A DNA stretch of 64,000 nucleotides, taken from positions 124,001-188,000 of the forward strand of contig JAQFWX010000052.1 in NCBI GenBank assembly GCA_027605045.1, in the 5' to 3' direction. The DNA comes from Phallus indusiatus. Taxonomy: Eukaryota; Basidiomycota; Agaricomycetes; Phallales; Phallaceae. Made by a program: the position numbers and the translations under genes. The notes under the pieces were generated by a model. That model was not told the DNA's origin and made no database searches. It was given only the letters and a program-made list of their open reading frames with translations. Below, piece after piece: positions 44,349 to 56,255 of this stretch (position 1 is the stretch's first letter; each line of letters starts with the position of its first letter).

Positions 44349-45191
44349 CTACTGCGGCTTTGTTCGCGCGTTTAGCTGGGGCCGGTTCCGAATCCGACGC
44401 TGGGTGTGTTGATTCATGATCCAATCCTTGACGGATTGAGGCATGTTATGCATGCAGCGCGCGGCCATGTGACCAGATTGTCCACAGCGATGGCACGCGT
44501 CTTCTCTGGTGTTGTCACACCAGCGATAGCCCCTTTCGTCAATTGGGCTGGGCTTACTCTTCACACTACGGCGACCACGGGCCAGTGCCGTGCTGGTAGG
44601 TTCTGATTTGATATCGGTGACGATGTGACTGCTCGCGCCCTTTAGCATGCTCTTCACGGAGGCGATGTCGGGTTCCTCCTTCTGTCTCAAAATCGTCGCG
44701 CGAACGCCGTGAAGCGACGGGTCCAGATTCATCAACAGAACATCGACGAATTCAGTGTCGGCAATAGTGCACCCGTACGCTTGGAGTTTGGCTCGAGCCT
44801 CGCTGACCGCCGTGATGTAGATGTCGACGGGTTGCTCCGGGTCGTGGCGGACGTTGTAGAACTCCTTGCGTGCAGCCATACGATGGCCGATGGTGAACCT
44901 ATCGAAATGAGCCTTGAGTTTAGCCCACGCGTCAGATGCCGTGACTTGACCTTTGAGCAAGTACCGGTAGGATTTGGATACTTTGGCGAATATTTGGGCC
45001 GTGAGTTGCGTGTTCAATTTGTTGAACGCTGCGAGCTCCGTGGCGTCCGTGGGTCTTTTGCCTGATGAGACTCCTGCAGCATCGCACCCGAGGAAGAACA
45101 TTTCCATCGCATTCGACCACTCGAACCAGTTTCCGTCGTCGAGATCAGCGACTCCATCTAAAACCTTGGTGTTGGCAGAAGTGATGGTCAT
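44349..45191 (-). mobile_element. Copia-type gag polyprotein fragment (281 aa)
   Basis: The open frame from ATG 45191 (MTITSANTKVLDGVADLDDG) has the UBN2/gag-like pattern: NWFEWSNAMEMFF, DAWAKLKAHFDRF, then a zinc knuckle CHRCGQSGHMAARC (CX2CX4HX4C), as in Ty1/Copia gag. It stops at 44349, and no protease, integrase or reverse transcriptase follows. The element is therefore deleted or non-autonomous. The frame itself is undamaged over 281 codons, which suggests recent insertion. An in-frame start further up (45368) overlaps the LTR-like repeat and is less likely. Confidence 0.85.
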
Positions 45192-45326
45192 TGGCTTGGG
45201 GATGGATGGGTTGTGAAAAGAATGAATGTAGAGATTGAAGAAAAAGCGCGGTGACACGGACTCGTTTGGTGACGGCGCGTTTATTACGTGGATTAGTAGA
45301 GACAGGCAAGGCTGGGGCTCATAACC

Positions 45327-45431
45327 TGTTGGAATCCCAGGACGATGAAGCTTTGAAGTAGCGGACACGAAGTTGTCGTCTATAGGCGCTGTGACTAGCT
45401 GCTATATACAGGCGTAACTCATATTCCAACA
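45327..45431 (-). mobile_element. Very short 5' LTR (105 bp) with primer-binding site
   Basis: Read on the minus strand it begins TGTTGGAATATGAG and ends GGGATTCCAACA, with inverted ends TGTTGG/CCAACA. It is followed directly by GGTTATGAGCCC, a plausible tRNA primer-binding site, and then the gag leader. A matching 3' copy was not found in the window. Confidence 0.65.
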
Positions 45432-45893
45432 AGGACTTCACCGACGACGCATTCTAGTATTATTCATGCGTACTTGACTCTCAGTGAAAATCCGTTGCAC
45501 CCCGTTTTGTCGATTTAATGCAAGTGAGGCGGATATGTTAACATGATGCATGTACCAACTGACCTCTCTTCATCTTCATTGTTATTGATAGGTTTATTAT
45601 TGGCAACTGCAGGGATTCTACTTCACCGGTCACATCAAAAATTATGGTCCAAGTTATTCGGTCCTATGCAAAATAGCGGAAACAGCTGCTTATTCTCCAG
45701 AAGCATACGCATAATCGAGTCCGCACTCTCCGAATCTGTCCATTGCTCTAAACACAATAGCTCAGATGGAATTCGTCCAAGCCTGGTTCATATATAACCG
45801 GTGGAAAGGGGTTGTGCTTGCTTGTTTAAATCAAACTCACCCATACACTCCAATCTTCGCTTCCATTCCGAATTAGTTTTTACTTCGATACAC

Positions 45894-47689
45894 ATGGAAT
45901 TCCCGGGTTACACACGTACTGTAACGAAACATGATAATGCCCTCCAGTTTACCACAATCCGATGTGAGGGCTTCAAAATTTTCGTTGACGTCGTTCAGAA
46001 AATAGGCCCCGATCTACTTTACTATATTTTCAAGTCGGCGGTTAGTGAGTCCTCTACTCCTTGGGAAACTATCTTGAACACTTCACATGTCTGTCAATAC
46101 TGGAGATACACTGCGCTACATTCGCCAACGTTGTGGAGATTCATAGATTTGGATGCGCCGAGTTCAATCATCGATTTATTCGTGAGACGGTCACGGAATA
46201 CTCCCCTCATAATGACATGGACACAAGCCAAGTCTTGGAGTTCTGGAGACTGTCGTGGTTATTATTCTGATCTGGATTCTGGTCTAGATTCTGATCTGGA
46301 TTCTGATTCGGATTTTGATCAACTAGACTCCGACCTGGACCTTGATCAACCAAATTCTGTCAATTCTGATCTGGAGCCTGATCAAGAGACATACAAAATT
46401 TATTGTGGCACCGTAGCGAATCCCAATGAAGTTCTCCCTCGCTTGCACTCTCTGTCCTTGTATTTTGGGAATTTAGAGATCACCTCAATTCGCAATCTTT
46501 TTATGAATCCCGAAATTCCACCACTTCAGCTGCGAGAATTAAATGTTATAGTGGATCATTATGCTCGAGCTCGTACCGATGGTTTTTTTGAAGACGTGTC
46601 GTTGTTCGAACTCGTGCGCGTGGATACATCTTGTCTTCGGTTGCTCAGACTTCACGGTTTAGACTTACCATTGTTCAAATTTCCTCCCGGAGGTGGGCTG
46701 ACACACTTCAAGCTTGGATGTCCACGGAACCCCCCTACTCTGTTGCACCTGGTGGAATTTCTTGCCAGCTGTCCGCTTCTTTGTGATTTGGAACTTAGGC
46801 GTACTCCTCTTGTCGCGGAGGATGAGCTCCTAAATATCACCTTGGATTCTATGGCCGAACCATAAAAAGACTGGACTTTCCTAAGCTTAGTCGGTTTGTC
46901 ACATGCCCGCAATACACAATGGGTTACATCTTTTCCCGGGAGCTGGTTGCCCAAATTAAACCTATGAAATCACTGTGTAAACTCTCTGTAGATTATCACA
47001 TTAGTTTGGACATCATCCAAGAAGAAGTTCCAAGGGCCGATATCGTCGGGGAAATAGTCAAGCACCACATAGATGCCATAATACCATCAGGAGCTTTAAC
47101 TGGTTTCGGACGCCATCGATACCTGGATATATATATTGACTATACCGACTCCTTTTTCTGGGAAATTTACTCTGCGTTTGATATCTCTCTGCCACGTTCA
47201 TTGCGTCTCACAGGGTCCATTGCGTCAGATCGCCCACTGCGTCCAAACATGCTAGCCTACGTGCGCAATCATTCTCAACAACAACTTTCGGACAACCTCT
47301 TGCACGCTATGCCTGCGATAACTCACTTGAGATTAGGTGGACGTTCCTGGAAGTTCCCATGGATTGCTGACATACCACACTTGTTTCCTGACCTCGACAC
47401 TCTTCTACTCGATCTAGAGGACTATGAAGACCGTCTCGGGTCTATACTGAGAAGCCTACCATCGAATCTAGACTGCGACCATCTCATCTTGTTACACGTT
47501 ACCACATTTCCTGTTCATCATTTGATAGCCGTAGTTGAAAATGCTGGTGTTCAGTTGTTAGAATTTAGGAACAGTTCCGCTGGAGAACTTCAGGCTGGGG
47601 ACATCGAAAAAATTTTGCGTCGAAATTCGGTCGAGGTTGTGAAAATCACAGGCATTCCAAGAATAGGACATGATCGAGATAGAGACTGA
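45894..47689 (+). pseudogene. F-box-like / leucine-rich repeat protein with one frameshift
   Basis: The first frame (45894-46859) starts MEFPGYTRTVTKHD and contains an F-box-like segment LLYYIFKSAV..TPWETILNTSHVCQYWR...SPTLWRFIDL (about residues 40-85). Then come a Ser/Asp/Leu-rich run (DSDLDSDSD) and leucine-rich segments (LPRLHSLSLYFGNLEI, CLRLLRLHGLDLPLF). Near 46860 one base is missing: the family pattern continues as RLDFPKLSRFVTCPQYTMGYIFSREL in another frame up to the stop at 47689. F-box/LRR proteins of this type recruit targets to SCF ubiquitin ligases. The downstream half is undamaged, so the loss is recent or an assembly error. Confidence 0.7.
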
Positions 47690-48424
47690 ATTGCATGTAA
47701 CTGTAATAAATATCCAAATATAATTAAACCTTTGAACATTGTTTGCATCTCTGTATCAAATTGTGAACGGAAGAACCCCACGTCGTATATTTATTTTCCT
47801 GATTCCATAGGCTCACTGAACCGATTTTCTTGTTGTTTCCTGGTAAAAGCCGTGGGATTGAGCAAGCATGTTTTGTACAGAGAAAAAAAAGTCCCTACGG
47901 AGAATTACTACTACGGTCGCAGCGCTCACAAATACAAGCATGACGGAAATTGCCAACCGAACCCACTCAATTCACGCACGTGACCCCGTCACGGTCGGCA
48001 TGACAAATCTCACAAAAGCATCTTTTCATTGTTCATGCACATGGGCCAGTGAACGATCGATACACGACTAAACACGCCCTTTGTGCCTTTGTTGATTGTT
48101 TTTGTTTCGGCCCAAGTACCCATATAAGACGGTCCTGTTGTTACGGAAAAAAAGTACTCGATTGGATTGTTTCTTGTTTCCACCACGGCTAGCGATGACA
48201 AGACCAAGATGAACATATACCGCGATGAGGATGGGAACAAATGGTATGTTGTTGTTACAAGTCGGTATGCTAATATTCAAAATCTAATTGTAAATACATG
48301 ATGGTATGTTGTACATGATTGCCGGGATCATTCTACACTAACACTAATACAAAAAGAAAAAATAGATGATTTAACGACGACGAGGCTTTCAACATCAATC
48401 AATGACCCAAGAAGGACGCGGTGA
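47690..48424. other. Intergenic, no gene seen
   Basis: There are short frames only. The segment at 47880-48060 has CCGAACCCACTCAATTCACG-like bases that weakly recall the EF-hand units, but not enough to call a fragment. Confidence 0.4.
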
Positions 48425-50790
48425 TCAAGCCTTCTTCTGTTTACTCTGTTTTTTTGACGGCTGTGGACAGGGGGGCGGACGAGGTTGGGGCGGACGCTTT
48501 TCTTTCCATCCAACATCATGGTATTTCTGCCTATGTTTCCGCTCCAGATTTTCCGCCCTCTCCATTGTCATCGCAGCCCAGCGACGACCATTTCGGCGGT
48601 AAAAGTCGCAATGAGCGAGGTTCTCATGCTCGAGGTCGCACCTTGCCGGGACCCTGAGCTTTCCAGCTGCAGCGAGAGCATTCATAGCTACCCGCTCATG
48701 CTGGGAAAGGTCCCGCATGCTTGCCTCGGCTTTGGCATGCCTCCTTATATGTCGCTCGAAATTCCTTGTTGAGTCCGTTTTAAAAACTTGTGGGCCGGCT
48801 TCAGAATAAGCACAGCCTTTCGGACGATCCGGACCTGTGTACCGGCAGTGAAATAGGTCGTCCTTGTAGTACCACATCCACTGATCTACAGCGGGTTTAG
48901 ACTCAAATCTCCTCGAACGCTTTTTCTTAGGGATGGCAGACAGAGTGGGTGAAGATGACGGGGAAGGTGCTGTAATCTCGTATGTGATCGCAAGTGGATC
49001 AACATTCGGTGCCCCCGATGTCGAGGGCACACTAACGTCGGGAGTAATCGCATTTGCGACATTCCCAGTCGTCGATATCTGGTTGGCGGTATCCGAGTGT
49101 TGACGAAAATCGATAACACTCGAGTCGGTTGTATCTTATACGACCTTGTCAATTTGACTGCTCATAACAACAATAAAGTTGACGCTCACTGTTTACAACC
49201 GCGTTTCTGTGATCCACCTCTTCATGGATCGGGTTCGCCATAGGTGGGGGAACAACATTTGATCCTGAGGCAACCGAAGCAATAGCTGTACACACAAAAC
49301 CCGTTAACTGAACGAATTCTGGCTTATTTAAAAAATCACTTACAGGTGGTGTTATAAAAGTTGTCTATATCTGGAACATCTGTGTTCCAATAAAATGGTG
49401 CGTTTTCCAAATCAGGAGGCGACGTGGAATATGGTAGCGAGGATGTTCCTGTAGTTGCAAATCCTAATTTAGTGGGTGGTGTGTGAAGTGATATACAGGT
49501 GATACGGACCGTTGTACAAGTCTCCATTTTCATCGGCGCTAAATCCCAAATCCAAGGTGTAGTTGGCCGTGCCTTCATCATATTCGGGATAATCATCTGA
49601 ACTGAGTTGAATCTCGGACGAGTAGGCGGCGGTCGGAACAACGACAGTAGAAGAGGCAGGCACAAAATTCGGGGTAGGGGGATTTAATTGCGCATTTGGA
49701 TCCCACCATGTCGTGTCGTTCACCAGCGTTCTATAAGAGGCAGCAGGACTAGATTGAGTTCCACCCATAGTATTATAAAGAGTCGGAGCTGGGAGAGCAG
49801 GTAATGAATAGGACGACGCGTCTGTTGGACATGGGTTAGACAGTGGACATATAATAAACAAAGCATAGACATACCGTAGTTGTTTTGCGGATTGGGATAC
49901 GGGGATGACGAAGGTGTCGCATTGGGACGGGAAATTGAGGCCGGTAATGTCACTGGTGTGTCAAAGAAGAACTCAGCATCCACAGATATAAAAGTATCAA
50001 GGGCAAACGTTACTTACGAGATTCATTGGGATGATTGGTGGTGAGGTTATTGTTGTTATTGTAAACGTTCGCAGGATAAGAAACATCTGCAAAGACAACA
50101 ACGCGTCAGTTCATAAACATGTGATCGCGCTCAACAAAGCGTTTTATAACATACTGGCTACGCTCTGGGAGTTATTATTGACCCTTCGACGTTTATAAGT
50201 TGAAAACGCGTCAATCGACGCGTTATCAGGTTCGGTTGGGAGGGGTCGTTTCCTCGAGGGAGAGCTGTTCCCGACCGACTCGGGAGTATATGATACAGAG
50301 CCACTCATAGCTAGAGCTAAGGGGAGTGATTAATTCAATGAAACGAAAAGACGGAATTTGAAAGTAACTTACAGTTTAGAATATCGGCGTTGAGAAGCGT
50401 GGGATCTACATTCGCGAGAAAGGAGTAATCAATCTCTGTCGGAGGCGCAACGGGTGGTGGATGCGTGGGTTGTGAAGAGACATTGGGTGCGTGATAAAGA
50501 TCCGACTGTGACGCGTATAGCGATTGTGAGGTTGGGTAGGAAAGCGGGGAAATTCCTGTGATGGTGGGGAAGGAGTCCAAAGACGACGACTCATCTGAGG
50601 GCCACTGTAAGTTAGAGATTGATGCGGTGGGGGGTATATGTTCGGAACAATTGGGACGAGTAAACGACTCAGATTTCTGAGCAGGCTGATCCCCATAATA
50701 GTTCTGGAAGTCCTCGTATTGGAGAGCCCTTGGAGGTAACTCAAAAAGATCATGTTGATCGTTGTTGTTGTCGTTGAAAAAATAAACCAT
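48425..50790 (-). CDS. C2H2-like zinc-finger protein, probable transcription factor (8 exons, 654 aa)
   Basis: Exons are 50790-50373, 50316-50155, 50086-50018, 49952-49875, 49821-49510, 49463-49344, 49285-49190 and 49134-48425; all phases agree. The start is MVYFFNDNNNDQHDLFELPP. The N-terminal two thirds are low-complexity Ser/Pro/Thr/Asn with a basic patch KRRRVNNN (about 190), as in activation regions. The C-terminus has two spaced zinc-finger-like units: FHCRYTGPDRPKGC...HIRRH and ARCDLEHENLAHC...HRQKYH, then a Lys/Pro-rich tail. This fits the loose C2H2 factors common in Agaricomycetes. The fifth intron needs an unusual donor GTCCGT (at 49509). The eight bases 50316-50311 could belong to either side of intron 1, adding or dropping two residues. 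Targets are unknown. Confidence 0.82.
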
Positions 50791-52728
50791 TCTTGGAAGG
50801 GGTGAGTAATTGTTGGTAGATGAACGCGGTAAAGAAGATATCCTTATTGTGAACCGAAGAAGGAAGGGAAGTGGGGTTTTTATATGCACTGTGCCCAACG
50901 GCGATGCATAAACCGAGGTAGATGTCCGCGTAATGCTGCCGTCCTTAAGCGAAAATAAGGACAGAACAAGACGGCATACATACAAGCCGCCTTCCAGATT
51001 CGAGTAATTTGACCAAAAATTAGAGATCGCTCAAAGGGAGATCTATGAATGACGTCGACGCGTTGAGGCCCATCACGTCGAAGGCCAATCCATCAAGTTG
51101 TCGATCGACAAGGCCTTACTCGTGTTTGCAGGGTGAGGGTCTAAGCGATACAAGAGATACTTTAAAGGAAACACGTGTCAGTAATTTGTCCATACACCTA
51201 GACTCTTGTTGTTGTTCCCGGTTTTCGTAACACTTTTGAATTTTTGCGGTCCTTATTATCGACCCCTGTGTGAAAAAATAAATTTGTTGTCTATAATAAG
51301 CAATGTTAAATGTTGTTTTCTTGTTCGGTCTAATTGGGAACTGAGCGGCCAGCCTCAGAAGAAGTGAGCAGTTTACTTACGATGAGAATCGATGCTTTAC
51401 GACCGATCATCAATCTTAATTAACTCTCACGCATGCGATCCATGAACTGTTTATACCATTCCGCCACCTTGTAGATAGTGGTATTTACAATCCAGGAAGC
51501 AAGTTAGATCTATAATCTTCAAGAACGTAAGCATACAGTTTGAAAGTACCTTGGAACTTACATTATTCACTACGCCACTCAGTGCGCACATGCAACCCAC
51601 AGAACGACTAAGTAATTGTTCAAAACACCGAAAGGTTTCGAGTTGACCGGGGAAGAGAGAAATGATGCGAAACTGAACTGTCCGGAAACAGTCTCTTCGA
51701 CTGGGTTTTATATCCTTGTCTGCAAATTTTATTGTAAACCCTATAAAGCAATCAGCTTACATTTCCGGAATACAATCGATTATTGTTCACTTGACTAGGA
51801 TGGCCTTTCCGGCCTCTTTAGCCCGGAGACACTCTCGAACAATTGAGTACTTCTCCAATTATCTTTATTTTATGCATACTGCTCAATTAACCTATTCTTT
51901 TTGTTAATTTCTCTACGCTCTGTAACGATGGTCCAGTAATGAAGTAATTCGGAACAGAGATGAGCTAGCACAATTGGATCACAAATACTAACTAAAGGAC
52001 GCGTTTTCTGGAAGAAACAATAAATCAATTGAGACACCATGAATACAAAACAACAAAACAACAAGACGTACATTCTTTTTAGCCACTGAATAGTTGATTA
52101 ATGTTCAATTGCTGGGTTTCTCGTGGCATAGCCAGACCGACACCTCCGACCAGTCAATTGCTTGCTAATACCCGGCATAGTGAACGAACCAACAAAAAAC
52201 TTGGTCGAAGACGTTTTTTTTTTGTAACACAAATACAGAATGACCGGATCGAATATACGAATTGAGAGTCGAACGGAGATGTGTAGTTTCACACTTTTTG
52301 CATTTCTAGTCAAGTTTGCGGGTTCGTCTCACATACGTCACGTTGCCAGGGAGTTCATACGTTGTATTTTTGTTGAATCTGTTGCAGACTTTCATAAAAG
52401 AGATGAGCGAGGCTTAGAAATGTGATGAAGGAAATTTGGGAGAGGCATGCGCAACATGCAACATGGAATATGTAGGTTTTTGACGACAACACAGTCGGAG
52501 GCAAATTATTCGGGTACCGCCACCCGAGCAAATCGATACCTTTCAATCACTAACCACCGTCGCTTTCCGAGCCTTATTTCATGTTCAAAATCACGTATAA
52601 CGAAGTTTTACAAATGGTCAATATACAATGTAAGCTTATAGTTTGATTTGTAGATTCATATACAAGGTCAGTCATATAGTCATGGCTGGCAAATGAAGAT
52701 TTCTCATCTAACCCAGTCGTTTGTCGGA
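50791..52728. other. Gene-poor 1.9 kb
   Basis: It begins with the 5' flank of the zinc-finger gene. Only frames under 75 codons occur, without similarity to other parts of the window. A/T-rich, possibly decayed DNA. No RNA gene or transposon end was recognised. Confidence 0.45.
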
Positions 52729-53193
52729 CTACGATTGCAAACGACGGAGCTGTTCTTCAACGAATTCATCCCCCCAGCTTAGAGCACACTTAAAAGGCAT
52801 CAGTGACAAACGAAGAAAATATGTTACAACTATACGTACCAGCCTCAAATTGTATTCACTCCACTCGCGCGTCATTTGCTCTTCTTCTTCGGGAGTGAAA
52901 TCGAAGTGGTCTACGACTGGATACCGGTTCTGGGGCAAATATGTAGGGTTAAAGTAGAGAAGCAGCGACGTGACATCTAAACGTACCCAGTTTTCATGCT
53001 TCTCCTCCTCCGGCTCAAAATAATGTTCAAAAACGCCGGGAAACGCGTCTTGGAGCGCGTTATCGGTATGAACATCTGACTGGCCTTTGTTGGTTTGGGT
53101 CATGTTGATTTGGGTCGTATTAGTGTGAGTCGCGTTGATGCTAGCCTCGTTAGTTTGGGTCGTGTTGGTTCGAGTCGTAACTGCGGAAGTCAT
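52729..53193 (-). CDS. YFEPEE small protein, copy 2 (3 exons, 118 aa)
   Basis: Exons are 53193-52987, 52929-52840 and 52788-52729, both introns phase 0 (gtacgt...cag, gtacgt...aag). The unspliced DNA also happens to stay open (154 codons), but the splice sites match all other family members, so the spliced form is preferred. The N-terminus is longer than in other copies: Thr/Asn/Gln repeats (NTTQTNEAS, THTNTTQIN). The core is DALQDAFPGVFEHYFEPEEE; exon 2 has TPEEEEQMTREWSEYNLRL and exon 3 CALSWGDEFVEEQLRRL. A TATA-like motif (about 53252-53258) lies about 60 bp upstream of the ATG. No known domain. Confidence 0.82.
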   Translation of the reverse strand: MTSAVTTRTNTTQTNEASINATHTNTTQINMTQTNKGQSDVHTDNALQDAFPGVFEHYFEPEEEKHENWVRLDVTSLLLYFNPTYLPQNRYPVVDHFDFTPEEEEQMTREWSEYNLRLVRIVVTYFLRLSLMPFKCALSWGDEFVEEQLRRLQS

Positions 53194-54194
53194 CTGGGGT
53201 AGAGATACAGCAAGGTGTAAATTGGTTAAGGCTCTTAGTGCAAGAGGGCCCTTATAAATTGGTTTTTGGAATTAATCTCACCGTCCATAGCCATTGTCCT
53301 GGAGCTGTTGGACAGTCGACCGGAAATGCAGAGGCGCACACTCAAACCGTCAATGTTATACGTCCACCGTGTATACAACTTTGGACAATAATCTCCCATC
53401 CATCTAGGTCTTACGAAAAGAGTTGATTACCGGAAATGGAATTCACTACTAGTTTGGGTAGATGAAAGCCTGTAGTACGCGTTATCAGGTTGGTACCTAG
53501 TGCTCGAGAGCATAAAATTTAAATGATAGCTATTGATGAACCCGAATTTAAAATTATCATCAGCCCTTGTGGACTCATGGTAATTATTTTTAAAACCTGA
53601 CCGACCCGGCGTGCCATTCCAGTGTATATCTGCCAAGCTAAAAGCAAATTTGCCTAGTAATATGTCTTCGGAGGTATTATGAGAAGAAAGACAATCGTAC
53701 ATTGATACTCCTCTATTGCAGATAATATGACTGTTGCATAGCGGCTATACTATGTCCTTGCATTAGTATAAAGGGAAGGGCTGAAAGACTGTTGATCAAT
53801 TCTAGCTATGACTTTGTCACAAAAAGTCCAGAGTTTTGCGAATTATAATAGTGTATATTTTGTGATAGAAAGGGCGAATATTTGATTTTATACGGTTTTG
53901 GGCGATGGCAACGGGTACGAGGATGAGTGGCTATTAATCAGGAGCTTGAGTCGGTTCAAAGCGGTGAAGGACAAAGAGTAGCGATGACTGGAATTAAATT
54001 GATTAGATACTTAGAATCAGTATTGAAAATGTCTGCAGCTAGCCCGCCGCCACTCGTTTTCTTACTGTGTTCCGAAATTTCGTTTACTTCGGTCCTGAAG
54101 TAATACTAGCCGGGGGAGGAGGGGGGGGTATCTATCTGGTTATGACTGAAAATTATGAAGTCATTCATATTCTCAAGAATTAGCATATTCCTAG
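53194..54194. other. Intergenic; 5' part is a duplicated promoter
   Basis: 53240-53350 resembles the upstream regions of the small genes at 55.9, 58.3 and 62.4 kb (ATTGTCC..GAGCTGTTGGACAGTCGACCGG). The remaining sequence shows no gene; a G-run lies at 54115-54128. Confidence 0.5.
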
Positions 54195-55132
54195 CTCTGT
54201 TTCGAAAATGCTAGAGGCCGTAGTTCCTCAAATCCTCGGGAACCGGGGAATTGAGCTCGCAGACGTGGGTGTCGCGTTCTGGGCATTGATCTACTGCCAC
54301 GGAAAATGCGAGGTGTCGTGCGATCCTGATGCGATAGAAAGAAGGCGTGAAGGCAATCCAGATCATACCCGAAACAATCTACGTGTTATTCAGTGACGCT
54401 CGACGCGCTCTCAAACGTGAGAAAACATTCACCGTGGATTTACGAAGTGGCCTCCCGGCTTTTTTGGGAATGTCTTTCTCATCTTGAAAGGCCGCAACTG
54501 CGCATGTCACAAGCCGGTCAAAATAATTCGGGTTTGGTCAGGCTTGTCTTTGGTGATGACGAAAAACCGCGGTGTATGTGAATGTTCGTCCAAGAAGGCA
54601 TTGACAATGATGGACCGTGACGAGTATCGGCGGCGTAGTACGATTTGGGCTTTGGTGCAAACAGTTGTAAAACCCCTGCGGGCCATGCCTAAGAATTCCA
54701 GTGTGAGTTTAATGGCTTGATTAAGTAAGTTTTCCTGGAGAGGAAAGTCCTCCCATCCCGGAAATTTTTGAGAGACCGAGATTGCGAAGATGGATGCTCT
54801 CGAGTAACAGAAGCAGCTCACGAACTTGATATTGGCCCGGGGTTTGGTCGTCATAATCTTCAGGATCTGTGTACCGAAGAAAGTCGTTGTACTCGGAGTG
54901 ACGCCAATGGGGCAAACGGTACTCGTTCATGGATCTACCGAAAAAACCAGTTGCGTCGCAAGGGGCGAAGGATCCTGAAAAACCGAGTTTCTTGTTGATC
55001 CCATTCTAAAGGTGGACTGCGATCATGAAAGTTAGGTATGCTTCGTATGATGGCATCGGTGGTAGTGGCGATTTCGACATCCTGGTTACTGGCCATCGTT
55101 TGATCAACAGTCAAGCTAAAGTTAAAGTTCAC
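54195..55132 (-). pseudogene. Decayed copy of the 30.5-kb hypothetical gene
   Basis: Matching segments in order on the minus strand: ETRFFRI; then, after a frame change, APCDATGFFGRSMNEYRLPHW; YNDFLRYTDPEDYDDQTPGQYQV; QAIKLTLEFLGMARRG; FLDEHSHTPRFFVITKD; and FYRIRIARHL...ERDTHVCELNSP...RNYGL followed by a stop. At least three frame changes and internal stops are present. It proves that the FYRI...RHL segment is contiguous coding sequence in this family. Confidence 0.85.
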
Positions 55133-55532
55133 CTTCGCGGCGCTGCACGTGACAGAGGCCTGAGCGAAGGGCTAAGGTGATTCGACATCAACCGTCAAAT
55201 AGCGCAAATTGCTGAAGCTTCGTGAAGAAGAAACTCAGCTCTTAAATGCAATTATACCAGGTTATTATTTGACGGTTGCCGCAGTGGCGCGACAATGGTT
55301 GCTAGGTACGGTCAGGTCGCTTCAAAGTCCGCATTGGTAATCAGCGATATCTTTTTCAATCACCAAGTGGACTTTCTAATCACCGGCACCTTTCATTTTT
55401 GAACTCGAAAATGACCTCGCGTTCACAATTTCATACGGCGAAAAAGATTTATAATGGTGAGGATACATAAAAGCTTATAATCTGGTTTGTACAAAGGGAT
55501 ACCGGAGAAGGGTGGAATGAAAAGATTTTCCG
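55133..55532. repeat. Spacer repeated three times in the right arm
   Basis: This spacer (GACAATGGTTG..., CGCATTGGTAATCAGCGATATC..., TTATAATGGTGAGGATAC...) recurs at about 57.25-57.94 kb and 61.66-61.96 kb, always just 3' of a small-gene copy. It contains no gene and marks the duplicated segment. Confidence 0.7.
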
Positions 55533-55937
55533 CTAATTGTGGGTTTTTCTCGATTCGTCCAGCAAACGAAGTTGCTCTGCCACTAACTCTCCCGCCCACG
55601 ACAAGGCACACTAAATATCGTCAATGACAAGTAACGGAAAAATATGTTGCAAACCATGCATACCAGCCTCAGATTGTATTCGCTCCAGTCACGAGCGATC
55701 TGATCTAGCTCTTCAGCTGTCAGTTTGGGCAGAGGTGTATAGCCCTAAAAAGGGTACAATGGTCAAGGCGGCGAAAAAAAAAACACAGTACTATATTTTG
55801 AGACGAACCCAGTTGTCGTCGGGCTCCTCCTCAGGAACGAAATAATTTTCTAGCAGCTCTCCAAAGGCTTCTTGAAGAGCATCTTTGTTCTGGGGTTGCG
55901 TGTTGTCGGTTACACTGGTGGTGATTGAAGACGCCAT
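55533..55937 (-). CDS. YFEPEE small protein, copy 3 (3 exons, 94 aa)
   Basis: Exons are 55937-55809, 55744-55664 and 55610-55533, phase-0 introns. It starts MASSITTSVTDNTQPQNK; the core is DALQEAFGELLENYFVPEEEPDDNW. Exon 2 is GYTPLPKLTAEELDQIARDW(SEYNLRL) and exon 3 CALSWAGELVAEQLRLLDES. The first donor is gttcgt where sister copies have gtacgt; the sequence after it has a stop, so it must be spliced if the protein is made. It is an acidic, helical small protein without signal peptide. It is the first of three near-identical copies in tandem segments. Confidence 0.82.
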
Positions 55938-55989
55938 TTGATTTGAATGTAACACGTAGATTGCTTGATGATGCACTTGTCGTTGGGGC

Positions 55990-56110
55990 CCCCCTATATA
56001 TATTGATTCCTTGCAATTGTCCGTAATCATTGTCCTTGGACCAAGTAAGTTGTTGCACGGTCGGACAACCGTTCGCGTTACCGGACACGCAAACGTGGTA
56101 AGTTGTGGAC
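55990..56110 (-). promoter_or_regulatory. Promoter of small-gene copy 3
   Basis: A TATA-like element (minus AATATATATAGG, plus 55994-56003) lies about 60 bp from the ATG. Upstream is a block conserved in three copies, with ATTGTCCTTGGACCA and TTACCGGACACGCAAACG. Confidence 0.55.
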
Positions 56111-56255
56111 AGTATGTAGGACCGCATAGTCAAGGCTTATCCTTTTCATCTAATCTGTGTATTCCCAGTGATGGCTGGCGGATGAATATTTATCATTCAC
56201 CGGGCTTGAGCTGTTCGCCTCTGCTCACGTCAAAGCACACCGAAGAGTGTCAGTG

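Noticed and set aside
52729..53193. Single 154-codon frame over small-gene copy 2
   Set aside because: The two introns happen to be open, but their splice sites and exon borders match all other family members. The spliced 118-aa form is preferred.
53427..53702. 91-codon minus-strand frame
   Set aside because: No homology, no conserved splice context and no counterpart in the duplicated segments.
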